64,000 nt of DNA from Pseudarthrobacter sulfonivorans (GTDB lineage Bacteria; Actinomycetota; Actinomycetes; Actinomycetales; Micrococcaceae), in contig NZ_CP013747.1 in NCBI RefSeq assembly GCF_001484605.1, positions 4,836,001 to 4,900,000 of the forward strand, in the 5' to 3' direction. The notes below the pieces were generated by a model. The model was not told the origin of the DNA and did not search any database. It worked only from the letters and a program-made list of their open reading frames with translations. Positions within the stretch are counted from its first letter, which is position 1; the number at the start of each line of letters is the position of its first letter. A program made the translations under genes and the position numbers. Below, one piece after another: positions 1 to 9,506 of this stretch.

Positions 1-106
1 CCTTGCCGACGTAGATGACCCGGCCGTGGGGATCGCGGAACCGGTACACCCCGGGATTGGTGGGAATTTCACCCGCTTGGGGCCTGTAACTTGCTGGATC
101 TGCCAC
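1..106 (-). CDS. uvrC: UvrABC system protein C, N-terminal fragment
   Basis: Only the first 35 codons lie in the window; the gene runs off the left edge. UvrC makes both incisions in nucleotide excision repair after UvrB loads on damage. The visible part contains the start of the GIY-YIG nuclease domain: the stretch NPGVYRF, then HGRVIYVGK, which is the family's typical N-terminus. Translation starts at GTG (106-104), with no good ribosome binding site but a -10 hexamer TAGAAT six bases upstream, so a leaderless mRNA is inferred. It lies just downstream of plsC on the same strand. Confidence 0.93.
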   Translation of the reverse strand, partial: MADPASYRPQAGEIPTNPGVYRFRDPHGRVIYVGK

Positions 107-112
107 TACTTC

Positions 113-118
113 ATTCTA
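113..118 (-). promoter_or_regulatory. Leaderless -10 element of uvrC
   Basis: TAGAAT on the minus strand is followed by six bases and then the GTG of uvrC. This places the expected transcription start on the start codon. No clear -35 was seen. Confidence 0.55.
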
Positions 119-125
119 CTAACGC

Positions 126-794
126 CTAGTCCGCGGCCTTGCTCTGGTTGTAGCTGGTGGAGCGTTCCTGGCCGCTGAGTTCGGCGATCGCATCCATGAT
201 GCGGTCCGTTACCTGCCGCCGCGCCGGCAGCGAATGATCCGGGCCGGTCTTGTCGAAATACAAGGGCTCCCCCACCTTCATGGTGAAGTGATGCGGCTTG
301 AAGCCCTTCTCACCTGCCGGCTGCAGGTTCTCCGTCCCGATCAGCCCGACCGGGATCACGGGAGCTCCGGTTGCCAGTGCAAGCCAGCCCACGCCGGTGC
401 GGCCGCGGTAGAGAATACCGTCCCGTGAGCGCGTGCCCTCGGGGTAGATGCCGATGCCTTTGCCCGCCTCGAGGATGTCCAGGAGGGTTTTGAGCGCCTG
501 GACGCTTGCTGCCTGCTCGCCGCGCTCCACGGGGATAGAACCCACGGACTCGAAGAAAGATTTCATGACCTTGCCCTTCACGCCACCGGTGGTGAAGTAC
601 TCGGCTTTGGCGAAGAAGGCCACGGGCCGCGGCATCAGTGCCTGGACAATGACGCTGTCAAAGAAGGAAAGATGGTTCGGGGCCACAATGAAGGGCCCCT
701 CTTTCGGGACGTTTTCAAGGCCGACGACGGTGGGCCGGCAGGTGCCCGCGACGAGCCCGCGAAATGTCCAGCGGACCGCCTCAAACAGCGCCAT
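126..794 (-). CDS. plsC: 1-acyl-sn-glycerol-3-phosphate acyltransferase (PlsC family)
   Basis: A membrane-associated acyltransferase of phospholipid synthesis, expected to transfer a fatty acyl group to the sn-2 position of lysophosphatidic acid. The family signature NHLSFFDS (HX4D) is near residue 40 and the substrate-binding EGTRSRDG near residue 120. I start at ATG 794 (222 aa), preceded by a TGAGG-like site; a GTG five codons upstream is possible. The start lies inside the last codons of the HAD phosphatase gene (14-bp overlap), so the two are probably translationally coupled. The acyl specificity cannot be read from sequence. Confidence 0.88.
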   Translation of the reverse strand: MALFEAVRWTFRGLVAGTCRPTVVGLENVPKEGPFIVAPNHLSFFDSVIVQALMPRPVAFFAKAEYFTTGGVKGKVMKSFFESVGSIPVERGEQAASVQALKTLLDILEAGKGIGIYPEGTRSRDGILYRGRTGVGWLALATGAPVIPVGLIGTENLQPAGEKGFKPHHFTMKVGEPLYFDKTGPDHSLPARRQVTDRIMDAIAELSGQERSTSYNQSKAAD

Positions 795-1494
795 CGTTGC
801 GCACCTCACTCATCGCGGCAGCGTGGATGGCTTCGAGGCGCCCGATGGCGGCAACCATGCCCGCGGTGGTGTCCACCACGGTGACGGCCCCGGCTTCCTC
901 GAGTTCGCCGTCGGGAGCGAAACCCCAGCCCACGCCGATGCAGTCAAGCCCGTTCGCGATGGCTCCCGCCACATCCTGGGCGCGGTCACCCACCATAACG
1001 GCGTGCTGCGTGGAGAGGTCCGTCAGGGCCGCGGCGATGATGTCTGCCTTTCCCACCGGACCGTCCGTTGACGATTCGTTGTCTGCCGAACCCCTGATGG
1101 ACTGGAACAGGTTGGCGATGCCGTGGTGGCGCAGCACGATCTGGGCCAGCCCTTCGGGCTTCTGCGTGGCGACGGCCACTGGCCTGCCTTCGGCCGCGAA
1201 GGTCTCCAGCGCTTCCCTGATCCCGGGGTACAGCCGGCTCTGGGCTATCCCAGTGGCCAAGTAGTACTGCCGGTACGTCCGGATGACCTCGTCAAGCATC
1301 TCGGCCGGAACCTTGCAGACACTCTGGAGTGCGTCGCTGAGTTTGGGGCCGATCATCGAGTTCAGGACGTCCTGGCCAGGAACCGGCAGACCTGCGGCGG
1401 CAAGGGCTGCTGCGATTCCGCCGGATATTCCGCCGGCCGGATCGACAAGAGTGCCGTCCAGGTCAAAGATCACGGGCACTGTTGTTTGAGTCAC
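781..1494 (-). CDS. HAD-superfamily phosphatase, phosphoglycolate-phosphatase-like
   Basis: A 237-residue soluble haloacid-dehalogenase hydrolase. Motif I is FDLDGTLVD at residues 10-18 with the nucleophilic aspartate, motif II is the VAVATQKP region near residue 105, and motif IV is MVGDRAQD near residue 175. A helical C1-type cap follows motif I, as in Gph/PpaX-like enzymes. The substrate is not determined; phosphoglycolate or a similar small phosphoester is likely by family. It starts at GTG 1494, 78 bp after the uvrA stop, and overlaps plsC, so the three genes may be one transcription unit. Confidence 0.82.
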   Translation of the reverse strand: MTQTTVPVIFDLDGTLVDPAGGISGGIAAALAAAGLPVPGQDVLNSMIGPKLSDALQSVCKVPAEMLDEVIRTYRQYYLATGIAQSRLYPGIREALETFAAEGRPVAVATQKPEGLAQIVLRHHGIANLFQSIRGSADNESSTDGPVGKADIIAAALTDLSTQHAVMVGDRAQDVAGAIANGLDCIGVGWGFAPDGELEEAGAVTVVDTTAGMVAAIGRLEAIHAAAMSEVRNDGAV

Positions 1495-1572
1495 CGGCTT
1501 AGTTTCTCACGACACCGAGCATGCCTGAAACTCGCATGCCCGACACGGCATACGTCATCGGAGGCCAACCGC

Positions 1573-4500
1573 TTAGCCCAGTATTTCCGCGAGGAAGGAT
1601 GCCGTGTGGCCCTTGGTGGATTTCGATACCTGCTCGGGCGTGCCGGTGGCCACGATCTGGCCGCCGCCCGAACCGCCGTCCGGGCCAAGATCCACGATCC
1701 AGTCGGCGCTCTTGATGACGTCCAGGTTGTGTTCGATGGTGATCACCGTGTTGCCCTTGTCCACCAGACTTTGAAGGACCATCAGGAGCTTGCGGATGTC
1801 CTCGAAGTGCAGGCCCGTGGTGGGCTCGTCGAGAACATACACACTGCGTCCGTTGGAGCGCTTCTGCAGTTCCGCGGCGAGCTTGACACGCTGGGCCTCG
1901 CCGCCGGAGAGGGTGGTTGCCGGCTGTCCCAGCCGTACGTAGCCGAGGCCCACGTCCACGAGGGTGTTCAGGTGCCGGGCGATCGGGGAGAAGGCAGCGA
2001 AGAACTCCGCACCTTCTTCGATGGGCATGTTGAGCACATCCGCGATGGTCTTGCCCTTGTAGTGGACTTCGAGGGTTTCGCGGTTGTACCGTGCGCCGTG
2101 GCACACCTCGCAGGGCACGTAGACGTCCGGCAGGAAGTTCATTTCGATCTTCAGCGTGCCGTCACCTGCGCAGGCTTCGCAGCGCCCGCCCTTGACGTTG
2201 AAGGAGAACCGGCCTGGCAGGTAGCCACGGACCTTGGCCTCGGTGGTCTCGGCGAAGAGCTTGCGGATGTTGTCAAAGACGCCGGTGTACGTGGCCGGGT
2301 TGGAGCGTGGGGTGCGCCCGATAGGGCTCTGGTCCACGTGCACGACCTTGTCCAGGTGCTCCAGGCCCATGATGCTCTTGTGGCGTCCGGCCACCTGTTT
2401 GGCGCCGTTGAGCTTGTTGGCCAGCACCTTGTAGAGGATCTCGTTGACCAGGGTGGATTTGCCGGAGCCGCTGACGCCGGTCACGGCGGTGAACAGGCCC
2501 AGGGGGAAGGCCGCATCAACGTTGACCAGGTTGTTTTCACGCGCCCCGACGACCTTCAGCTCACGCTTTTTGTCGTATTTGCGCCGCTTCTTGGGGATGT
2601 CGATCTTCTTGCGGCCGGACAGGTAATCGCCGGTCAGTGAGTTGGTGTTGGCCAGGAGATCCTGGTACGAACCCGAGTGCACCACCTGGCCGCCGTGCTC
2701 GCCTGCGCCGGGCCCGATGTCCACGATCCAGTCCGCCACCTGGATGGTGTCCTCATCGTGCTCGACAACGATGAGGGTGTTTCCCATGTCCCGGAGCCGG
2801 GTCAGGGTCTCAATAAGCCGGCGGTTGTCGCGCTGGTGGAGGCCGATGGAGGGCTCGTCCAGGACGTACAGGACGCCCACGAGGCCGGAACCGATCTGGG
2901 TGGCGAGCCGGATCCGCTGCGCTTCGCCGCCGGACAAGGTGGCGGAGGGGCGCTCGAGATTCAGGTATTCCAGCCCGACGTCGAGCAGGAAGGTCAGCCG
3001 GGCCTGTATTTCCTTGAGCACCTGGTGGGCGATCTGGGCCTCGCGGCCGGTGAGGACGAGGTTGTTCAGGAAGTCCGCGCACACGCGCATGGGCATGGCG
3101 GCCACGTCGGCAATGGACTTGCCGTTGATCAGGACGGACAGCGAGGCGGGGTTGAGCCGGGCGCCATTGCACGCGGGGCAAGCGATCTGCCGCATGTACT
3201 CTTCGTAGCGGTCGCGCGCCCACTCGGAGTCCGTCTCACCGTGCTTGCGGTGGACGTACTGGATGGCACCTTCGAAGCCGGTGCTGTATTTACGTTCGCG
3301 TCCGAAGCGGTTCTTGTACTGGACAACCACCTTGTGGTCCTTGCCGTGCAGGACGGTCTGGCGGACGTCGTTGCCCAGCTTTTCCCAGGGTGTGTCCATG
3401 GAGAAGCCAAGCTCCTTGGACAGCCCTTCGAGCAGGCGGTTCCAATACTCGGTTGTTGCGGTGCCAAGTGACCATGGCGCGATGGCGCCCTCGGACAACG
3501 ACAGCTCAGGATTCGGAATGATCAGTTCTTCGTCAACCTCGAGCCGTGTACCGATGCCGCTGCACGCGGAACAGGCGCCGAATGGGTTGTTGAAGGAGAA
3601 GGACCGCGGCTCGATTTCATCGATGGCCAGGGGATGTTCGTTAGGGCAGGCGAGGTTCTCGGAAAATGCCCGCAGCCGTCCCGGCGCGGCTGCGTCCAGA
3701 TCGACGAACTCGGCCAGCACCCGGCCTTCGGCCAGGCCAAGCGCCGTTTCAACGGAGTCCGTGAGGCGCTGGCTGATGCCTTCCTTAACCACCAGGCGGT
3801 CCACCACCACCTCAATGGTGTGCTTGAACTGCTTGCCGAGTTTGGGCGGCTCGCTCAGCTGGATCAGCTCACCGTCCACCCGGGCACGCGAATAGCCTTT
3901 GGCGGTCAGCTCCTTGAAGAGGTCCACGAACTCGCCCTTGCGCCCCCGCACCACCGGCGCCAGGACCTGGAATCGCGTGCCTTCGTCAAGCTCAAGCAGC
4001 TGGTCCACGATCTGCTGCGGAGTCTGACGGGCCACAACCTCGCCACAGACCGGGCAATGCGGCCGTCCCACGCGTGCCCACAGCAATCGCATGTAGTCAT
4101 AAATTTCGGTGATGGTGCCAACCGTGGACCGGGGGTTCTTGCTGGTGGACTTCTGGTCAATCGATACCGCCGGCGAGAGCCCCTCGATGAAATCGACGTC
4201 CGGCTTGTCCACCTGGCCGAGGAACTGGCGGGCATACGCCGACAGGGACTCAACGTAGCGCCGCTGGCCCTCGGCGAAGATTGTGTCGAACGCCAGGGAC
4301 GACTTCCCGGAACCGGACAGCCCGGTGAAAACGATCATGGCGTCACGGGGCAGATCCAAGTCCACGTTGCGCAGGTTATGCTCGCGCGCCCCTTTGACCA
4401 CAAGGCGGGAGAGGTCTGGCCGGGCAGGCGTGGCTGGGGCCTGGGGAACGGCGACGGGGACGGATTCGACTGCTGTTTCTTCAGCTACGGCTTTAGGCAC
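1573..4500 (-). CDS. uvrA: Excinuclease ABC subunit A
   Basis: UvrA is the damage-sensing ATPase of nucleotide excision repair; it dimerises and loads UvrB. At 975 residues it has two ABC modules: Walker A GLSGSGKS near residue 60 and GVSGSGKST in the C-terminal half, and two LSGGEAQR signatures. The C-terminal zinc module (CEAC...CEVC) is intact. The other zinc site reads CPNEH...CSAC, so its second Cys is replaced by a Glu/His pair, a form common in actinobacterial UvrA. The GTG start at 4500 has a -10 hexamer exactly six bases upstream, and a SOS-box-like palindrome adjoins that hexamer. Confidence 0.97.
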   Translation of the reverse strand: MPKAVAEETAVESVPVAVPQAPATPARPDLSRLVVKGAREHNLRNVDLDLPRDAMIVFTGLSGSGKSSLAFDTIFAEGQRRYVESLSAYARQFLGQVDKPDVDFIEGLSPAVSIDQKSTSKNPRSTVGTITEIYDYMRLLWARVGRPHCPVCGEVVARQTPQQIVDQLLELDEGTRFQVLAPVVRGRKGEFVDLFKELTAKGYSRARVDGELIQLSEPPKLGKQFKHTIEVVVDRLVVKEGISQRLTDSVETALGLAEGRVLAEFVDLDAAAPGRLRAFSENLACPNEHPLAIDEIEPRSFSFNNPFGACSACSGIGTRLEVDEELIIPNPELSLSEGAIAPWSLGTATTEYWNRLLEGLSKELGFSMDTPWEKLGNDVRQTVLHGKDHKVVVQYKNRFGRERKYSTGFEGAIQYVHRKHGETDSEWARDRYEEYMRQIACPACNGARLNPASLSVLINGKSIADVAAMPMRVCADFLNNLVLTGREAQIAHQVLKEIQARLTFLLDVGLEYLNLERPSATLSGGEAQRIRLATQIGSGLVGVLYVLDEPSIGLHQRDNRRLIETLTRLRDMGNTLIVVEHDEDTIQVADWIVDIGPGAGEHGGQVVHSGSYQDLLANTNSLTGDYLSGRKKIDIPKKRRKYDKKRELKVVGARENNLVNVDAAFPLGLFTAVTGVSGSGKSTLVNEILYKVLANKLNGAKQVAGRHKSIMGLEHLDKVVHVDQSPIGRTPRSNPATYTGVFDNIRKLFAETTEAKVRGYLPGRFSFNVKGGRCEACAGDGTLKIEMNFLPDVYVPCEVCHGARYNRETLEVHYKGKTIADVLNMPIEEGAEFFAAFSPIARHLNTLVDVGLGYVRLGQPATTLSGGEAQRVKLAAELQKRSNGRSVYVLDEPTTGLHFEDIRKLLMVLQSLVDKGNTVITIEHNLDVIKSADWIVDLGPDGGSGGGQIVATGTPEQVSKSTKGHTASFLAEILG

Positions 4501-4506
4501 CCACTA

Positions 4507-4512
4507 ATGCTA
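4507..4512 (-). promoter_or_regulatory. Leaderless -10 element of uvrA
   Basis: TAGCAT on the minus strand, then six bases, then the uvrA GTG. The adjacent LexA-like palindrome occupies the spacer region, where a bound repressor would block RNA polymerase. Confidence 0.55.
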
Positions 4513-4513
4513 A

Positions 4514-4529
4514 TCGAAAACTTCTTCGA
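4514..4529. promoter_or_regulatory. Candidate LexA/SOS box upstream of uvrA
   Basis: The 16-bp site TCGAAAACTTCTTCGA matches 10 of the 12 fixed bases of the actinobacterial SOS box TCGAAC-N4-GTTCGA, with the correct half-site spacing. The two mismatches are the symmetrical inner C and G. It begins one base upstream of the uvrA -10 hexamer. LexA control of uvrA is known in other bacteria; here it is inferred. Confidence 0.6.
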
Positions 4530-4548
4530 ATATCCATGCGGGGTCCGG

Positions 4549-4929
4549 CTAGTCGGCGTCGTAGGCTGCTGCCAGCAGCTGGACTGCTTCCGCAAAGGTG
4601 GCACCTTGGGCCTTGGCCACTGACGCATAGGAGTTGGCGGCCAGGGAGAGCGCATCCGCCCGCTCATCACGCGCGCACACCACGGTGCCGTTCCTGCCCT
4701 TCGTGGCCACGACGCCGGCTGCCTCCAGCTCCTTGTACGCCCTGGCCACAGTGTGGGGCGCGACGTCGAGCAGCCCCGCCAGGGTCCGCACCGCCGGCAG
4801 CTTGGTTCCCGGCGGAAGGGCCCCGCTGTCCGCAAGGCGGATCACATGCAGGCGCAGCTGCTCAAACAGTGCCACCGTGCTGGACTGGTTGGGCTTCCAG
4901 GTTCCGGGGAACGGACCAGCTGTTGTCAT
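4549..4929 (-). CDS. GntR-family transcriptional regulator, YtrA-like
   Basis: A 126-residue regulator with a winged-helix DNA-binding domain at about residues 20-88: LFEQLRLHVI, then PGTKLPAVRTLA, then PHTVARAYKELEAAGVV. The short C-terminal tail with no ligand domain is typical of the YtrA subgroup, which usually regulates adjacent ABC transporters. Its ATG overlaps the stop of the upstream ABC transporter gene (ATGA), so it is the last gene of the exporter operon and probably controls it. The ligand is unknown. Confidence 0.88.
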   Translation of the reverse strand: MTTAGPFPGTWKPNQSSTVALFEQLRLHVIRLADSGALPPGTKLPAVRTLAGLLDVAPHTVARAYKELEAAGVVATKGRNGTVVCARDERADALSLAANSYASVAKAQGATFAEAVQLLAAAYDAD

Positions 4930-6737
4930 CGTCCGGCCTCCAACGTGCCGGCGCGGCCCGGGCGTCCGGCGAACTGGGCGTTGTAGAGCCGTGCATAGCG
5001 GCCGTTGGCCGCCAGGAGGGTTCGATGGGTTCCCTGCTCTGCAATGCGTCCGTGGTCCATGACCAGAATTAGATCAGCGTCCCGGACCGTGGACAAACGG
5101 TGGGCGATCACAAAGCTTGTTTTTCCACGGCGCAACCTCTGCATGGCCTGGCGGATCAGGACCTCGGTCCGGGAATCCACTGAACTGGTGGCCTCATCCA
5201 GGACCAGCACAGTGCGGTCCGCCAACTGCGCCCGGGCGATGGCGATCAGCTGGCGCTGGCCCTGGCTGAGCGGCTCTCCCCCGTTGCCCAGCATCGTGTC
5301 GTAGCCGGCCGGCAGCGACCTGATGAGGTGGTCCATGTGGCTGGCCTCGGCTGCCGCGGTGATCTCCGCAGCCGTGGCTCCTGGCCGGCCGTATTCGATG
5401 TTCTCCCTGATGGTGCCGGAAAACAGCCAGGCATCCTGCAGCACCACCCCGAATCCCTCGCGCAGGACGTCCCGCGGAATGTCAGCAATGTCGGTACCCC
5501 CGATGGTGATCCTGCCGGCGTCGACCTCATAGAACCGCATGAGCAGGTTGACAACGGTGGTCTTGCCGGCGCCCGTGTGCCCGACAATCGCGACCGTCCG
5601 GCCCGGTTCCACCGTGAACGACAGTCCACGGACCACAGGGTCAGCCCGGGCATAGCCGAAGGTGACATCACTGAACACAATCCGCCCTTCCTGACCGGGT
5701 TTGTGACCGTCACTTTCGGGCTCGGCAGGTATCTCCGCGGCGTCGAGCAGGTCGAACACACGGCGCGCCGAAGCCACGCAGGACTGGATGACGTTGAGCA
5801 TGCCGCCGATCTGGCCCACAGGCTGGGTGAAAAGCCGGCTGAACTGGATGAACGCCTGGATCCCGCCGATGGTCATGGCCCCCGTGGTGACCTGGAGCGC
5901 CCCCACCACCGCCACCGCGATGTAGTTGATATTGGCAATAAGGACCATCAACGGCTGGACAATGCCGGATGAATACTGGGCCCGTGCGGATGCCCGGGCC
6001 AGGCGGTCGTTGCTTGCCTTGAAGACTGCCGCTGCCTGGTCCTGGTACCCGAAGGCCTTAATAACCTCGTGCCCGGTGACAAACTCCTCCACGTGCGCGT
6101 TCAACTCACCCGTTTCGGTCCACTGGCGGGCAAAATGCGCTTGGGACTTCCGGGCCACCATAACGGTGATAAGTGTGGACAAGGGCACCGAAACAAGCGC
6201 GATCAGGGCCAGGAGCGGCGAGATCCACAACATCATGGCCAAGGCACCGCACAGCATCAGGACAGACATGATCAGCTGCGTGAGGACCTGGCTGAGCGCT
6301 TGCGAAATATTGTCGATGTCATTGGTGACGCGGCTCAGGACATCACCCCTGGACTGCTCTTGGAAGTACGTGGAAGGAAGCCGGTGCAGCTTGTCTTGAA
6401 CCGATGCCCGGAGGCGATACATCAGGCCGTGAACCGCGCTCGCCGTCAGCGCTCCCTGGATCCAGTTGAACAGCGAAGCGCCGATGTACATCGCGGCAAC
6501 GGCGGCCAGCAGGAGTCCCAGGCGCTGCCCGTCGAGCGCTCCGCTGTAGACCCCATCCACCACCACATCGGTGGCATCACCGAGGTAGTGCGGCGCCGCG
6601 ACGTTGAGGGCAACAAAAGCGCAGGTGGCCGCAACTGCACCCAGCATCCGCCCCCTGGACGGGCGCAGCAACGCGAGGACCCGGCGCGCTGTGGGCCAGA
6701 ATCCTTCGGACGCCCCGGCGCCGGGCGAAGCGGTCAT
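4926..6737 (-). CDS. ABC exporter half-transporter, catalytically competent subunit
   Basis: A 603-residue fused membrane/ATPase protein of the multidrug exporter type. Six membrane helices span roughly residues 30-320. The C-terminal nucleotide-binding domain has Walker A GHTGAGKTT, Walker B VLVLDEATS with the catalytic Glu, and H-loop IAHRLST. Its signature motif is LSQGQ rather than LSGGQ. The gene overlaps both neighbours by ATGA. Together with the adjacent half-transporter, whose ATP site is degenerate, it should form a heterodimer like TM287/288 or BmrCD, with this subunit's signature completing the degenerate site. The substrate is unknown. Confidence 0.92.
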   Translation of the reverse strand: MTASPGAGASEGFWPTARRVLALLRPSRGRMLGAVAATCAFVALNVAAPHYLGDATDVVVDGVYSGALDGQRLGLLLAAVAAMYIGASLFNWIQGALTASAVHGLMYRLRASVQDKLHRLPSTYFQEQSRGDVLSRVTNDIDNISQALSQVLTQLIMSVLMLCGALAMMLWISPLLALIALVSVPLSTLITVMVARKSQAHFARQWTETGELNAHVEEFVTGHEVIKAFGYQDQAAAVFKASNDRLARASARAQYSSGIVQPLMVLIANINYIAVAVVGALQVTTGAMTIGGIQAFIQFSRLFTQPVGQIGGMLNVIQSCVASARRVFDLLDAAEIPAEPESDGHKPGQEGRIVFSDVTFGYARADPVVRGLSFTVEPGRTVAIVGHTGAGKTTVVNLLMRFYEVDAGRITIGGTDIADIPRDVLREGFGVVLQDAWLFSGTIRENIEYGRPGATAAEITAAAEASHMDHLIRSLPAGYDTMLGNGGEPLSQGQRQLIAIARAQLADRTVLVLDEATSSVDSRTEVLIRQAMQRLRRGKTSFVIAHRLSTVRDADLILVMDHGRIAEQGTHRTLLAANGRYARLYNAQFAGRPGRAGTLEAGR

Positions 6738-8479
6738 GGCGCGTCGTCCAGCGCCAGTTGGGACTCGGCGATTTCCCGGTAGGTGGCAGACGTCTCGAGC
6801 AGTTGCAGGTGTGTTCCCTGGGCAACCAGCCGGCCGTCGTCGAGCACCAGGATCTGGCCGGCTCCGGCAGCGGTGGAGATCCGTTCCGCCACGACAATGA
6901 CCACTGCACCGTCAAGGGCAATCTCCAGGGCATCCCGGACCCGGGCCTCGGTGGCGAAGTCCAGCGCAGAAAAGCTGTCGTCAAAGAGATAGACGGGGAC
7001 CCGCCGCAGGAGGGCCCGCGCTATGCAGAGACGCTGCCGCTGGCCGCCGGAGAGGTTCGTTCCGCCTTGCCCGACCTCCGTGTCCATCCCCCGCGGCAGC
7101 GCACGGACGAAGCCGGCGGCCTGGGCTGTCTCCATGGCTTCCCAAAGCTGGCCCTCGGTTGCCTCCGGAGCTGCGACGCGCAGGTTGTCGGCGATGGTTC
7201 CTGAGAAGAGATACGACAGTTGCGGCACCACCGCCATGGTCCGGCGAAGGAGGTCCAGGGGCATCGAGCAGATGTTCCGGCCGCCGATGCTGATGGTTCC
7301 GGCCGTGGCGTCCAGGAACCGGGGCACCAGGCTCAGGAGTGTCGATTTGCCGCTCCCTGTTGAGCCGACGATGGCAACAGTGGTTCCTGGCCGGGCTGTG
7401 AAGCTGATGTCTTCCAGTACCGGATTTTCGGCGCCGGGGTAGGAGAAGCTGACGTTCCTGAAAGTGACGCTGCCGCCCTCCAGGGAGCTTCCATGGCGGG
7501 TCTCTTGGGGCGCCTTGTGGTCCTGGACTGACGGTTTTGCGTCGAGCACGGCACCCAGCCGTTCTGCGCAGGCAGCGGCCCGCGGAGCCGTCATGAACAC
7601 GTACATGGCCATCATGATTGCCAGGAGAATCTGCAGGATGTAGGCGATAAAGGCCGTGAGGGCACCAATCTTCATCCCGCCGTCGTAAACCCGGTGACCA
7701 CCGAACCACACCACGGCCACCGACGACAGGTTGACCACAATCATGATCAGCGGCAGCATGCCGGCCACGAGCAGCGACGACTGAAGGTTGTTTCCCGTGA
7801 GGCTGCTGTTGGTTTTCGCAAACCGGCGTGTTTCGTGTCCCTGCCTGACGAAGGCGCGGATCACATTCGCGCCGATGATCTGCTCACGAAAGAGCTCCCC
7901 CGTTCGGTCCAGGAGCTCCTGCCCCTGCCGGTACAGGGGAACGAGGCGCCGGACGATGAGATACATGATGAGCAGAAGTATTGGCATGATGACCATCACA
8001 ACGCTTGAAAGCACCATGTCCTGCTGCCACGCCAGTAAGACGCCCCCGGCCGCCATCACGGGGGCCGCCACAAGCATGGTGAAGACCAGGACGGCGAACG
8101 ACTGGATCTGCTGGGTGTCGTTCGTGGCCCTGGTAACGAGGCTTTGCGTGCCGAAGGCTGCCATTTCCTGGGAAGAAAGCGACTGGATCCTGGTGAAGAC
8201 CTCGCCGCGCAGCTGGTGCCCGAGCTTCATGGCAACCACTGCCCCGAAGTAGCCCGCGGCGATGGCTGCCGAAGCCTGGACCGCAGCTATCAGGACCATG
8301 ACAGCGCCCAAGCGGAATATTTCCGGCGTGTTCCCCGCAACGATGCCGTCGTCGATGATGGCAGCGTTGATGGTGGGCAGCAGCAGGTTGCCTGCGGTCT
8401 GGATAAGCTGGAGAGCAACGATCGCGGTCACGGCGCCTTTGTGGCCAGCCAGCAGCCGGGTCATCAAGCCGAAAAGCAT
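6734..8479 (-). CDS. ABC exporter half-transporter with degenerate ATPase motifs
   Basis: This 581-residue half-transporter has an N-terminal six-helix domain and a C-terminal ATPase domain. Walker A GSTGSGKST and signature LSGGQRQR are canonical. The residue after Walker B is Asp instead of Glu (YLFDDSFSALD) and the H-loop His is Glu (VAERIST). This is the non-catalytic half of a heterodimeric exporter. I start at ATG 8479, four bases after GGAGG, rather than an upstream in-frame codon. It is the first gene of the three-gene operon and overlaps the next by ATGA. Confidence 0.92.
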   Translation of the reverse strand: MLFGLMTRLLAGHKGAVTAIVALQLIQTAGNLLLPTINAAIIDDGIVAGNTPEIFRLGAVMVLIAAVQASAAIAAGYFGAVVAMKLGHQLRGEVFTRIQSLSSQEMAAFGTQSLVTRATNDTQQIQSFAVLVFTMLVAAPVMAAGGVLLAWQQDMVLSSVVMVIMPILLLIMYLIVRRLVPLYRQGQELLDRTGELFREQIIGANVIRAFVRQGHETRRFAKTNSSLTGNNLQSSLLVAGMLPLIMIVVNLSSVAVVWFGGHRVYDGGMKIGALTAFIAYILQILLAIMMAMYVFMTAPRAAACAERLGAVLDAKPSVQDHKAPQETRHGSSLEGGSVTFRNVSFSYPGAENPVLEDISFTARPGTTVAIVGSTGSGKSTLLSLVPRFLDATAGTISIGGRNICSMPLDLLRRTMAVVPQLSYLFSGTIADNLRVAAPEATEGQLWEAMETAQAAGFVRALPRGMDTEVGQGGTNLSGGQRQRLCIARALLRRVPVYLFDDSFSALDFATEARVRDALEIALDGAVVIVVAERISTAAGAGQILVLDDGRLVAQGTHLQLLETSATYREIAESQLALDDAP

Positions 8480-8623
8480 CGCACCTCCAGGACGGATTTG
8501 GGAGGCCGATGAGGGTCCGGCCACTTGCCATCCCCAGAAGCCGCTGTCGTCATTGTAACCAGCATCACATTCTCTTCTCAGTCATAAGGCATTACCGACC
8601 AGAGAACCTCAAATGAATGGAGT

Positions 8624-9409
8624 TTATGCGCCTGGCTGCTTTTGCGCCACGGCAAAGATCCGCCGGAACGGAAACACCGTGCCATGTGCCGTTGCCGGGT
8701 ATGCGGCCCGCAGGGCTGCAGCATACTCCGCTTCAAAGGCGTGCCCGTCCTCGGCCGAAAGAGCCGCCGCGACCGGGCGCAACGCCGTGCCCCGCACCCA
8801 GTCCAGCACCGGATCCGTCCCAGTGAGGACCTGCTCGTAGGTGGTTTCCCAGGCGTCTGCCGTGCAGGCCGCGTCCAGCATGATGCCGAGATAGTCTCCG
8901 GGCTCCCCCACGGACTCTCCACCGCGAAGTACGCCGTCGAGCTGGGGCGACCAGCGTGCCGAACCTGCGAGTTCCCGCATCAGGGCATGGGACGGGGCAT
9001 TGAAGTTCCCCGGCACTTGCATGGCGAACCAGGCACCGGGCTTGAGCGCCGCCAGCCAGCCCGCCAGCATCTCCTGATGCCCCGGAACCCACTGAAGCGC
9101 GGCATTGGTGACCACCACGTCCGTTTCAGCCGGGGGCGTCCAGGCTGCGATATCCGCCAGCCCGAAGCTGAGGCCCGCATGCTTGCCCGCCTGCGCGGCG
9201 GCCCTATCCAGCATCTCCCTGGACGAATCGAGCCCCACCACTTGCGCTTCCGGCCATCTCCGGGCAAGGGTGGCCGTGAGGTTTCCCGGACCACATCCCA
9301 GGTCCACAACGTGCTGGGGCCGGTCGGCCTGGATCCGCCCCGTCAGGTCGAAAAACGGCCGGTCACGGTAATCGCCGAACTGGACGTACTTTACGGGGTC
9401 CCACTTCAC
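8624..9409 (-). CDS. tam: Trans-aconitate 2-methyltransferase-like SAM-dependent methyltransferase
   Basis: A 261-residue class I methyltransferase. The SAM motif VDLGCGPGNLT is near residue 35 and the acidic loop VVGLDSS near residue 57; the NAALQWVP segment near residue 105 is characteristic of Tam. Tam methylates trans-aconitate, a by-product of aconitase. The protein aligns by eye with Tam over its full length, including MKWDPVKYVQFGDYRDRPF at the start. The GTG at 9409 follows GGAGGTAACT, so I prefer it to the in-frame ATG that overlaps that binding site. It stands alone, divergent from the helicase gene. Confidence 0.8.
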   Translation of the reverse strand: MKWDPVKYVQFGDYRDRPFFDLTGRIQADRPQHVVDLGCGPGNLTATLARRWPEAQVVGLDSSREMLDRAAAQAGKHAGLSFGLADIAAWTPPAETDVVVTNAALQWVPGHQEMLAGWLAALKPGAWFAMQVPGNFNAPSHALMRELAGSARWSPQLDGVLRGGESVGEPGDYLGIMLDAACTADAWETTYEQVLTGTDPVLDWVRGTALRPVAAALSAEDGHAFEAEYAAALRAAYPATAHGTVFPFRRIFAVAQKQPGA

Positions 9410-9492
9410 AGTTACCTCCATCGCCGGGTGCTGTCTGGCAGTACCGCGAGCCTAACCCGGGCCCGCCCGGATATCCGGCACCGGCTGGGCAC

Positions 9493-9498
9493 TAAGCT
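9493..9498 (+). promoter_or_regulatory. Leaderless -10 element of the helicase gene
   Basis: TAAGCT lies eight bases before the ATG at 9507, and there is no convincing ribosome binding site. Confidence 0.45.
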
Positions 9499-9506
9499 GG
9501 AAATCA

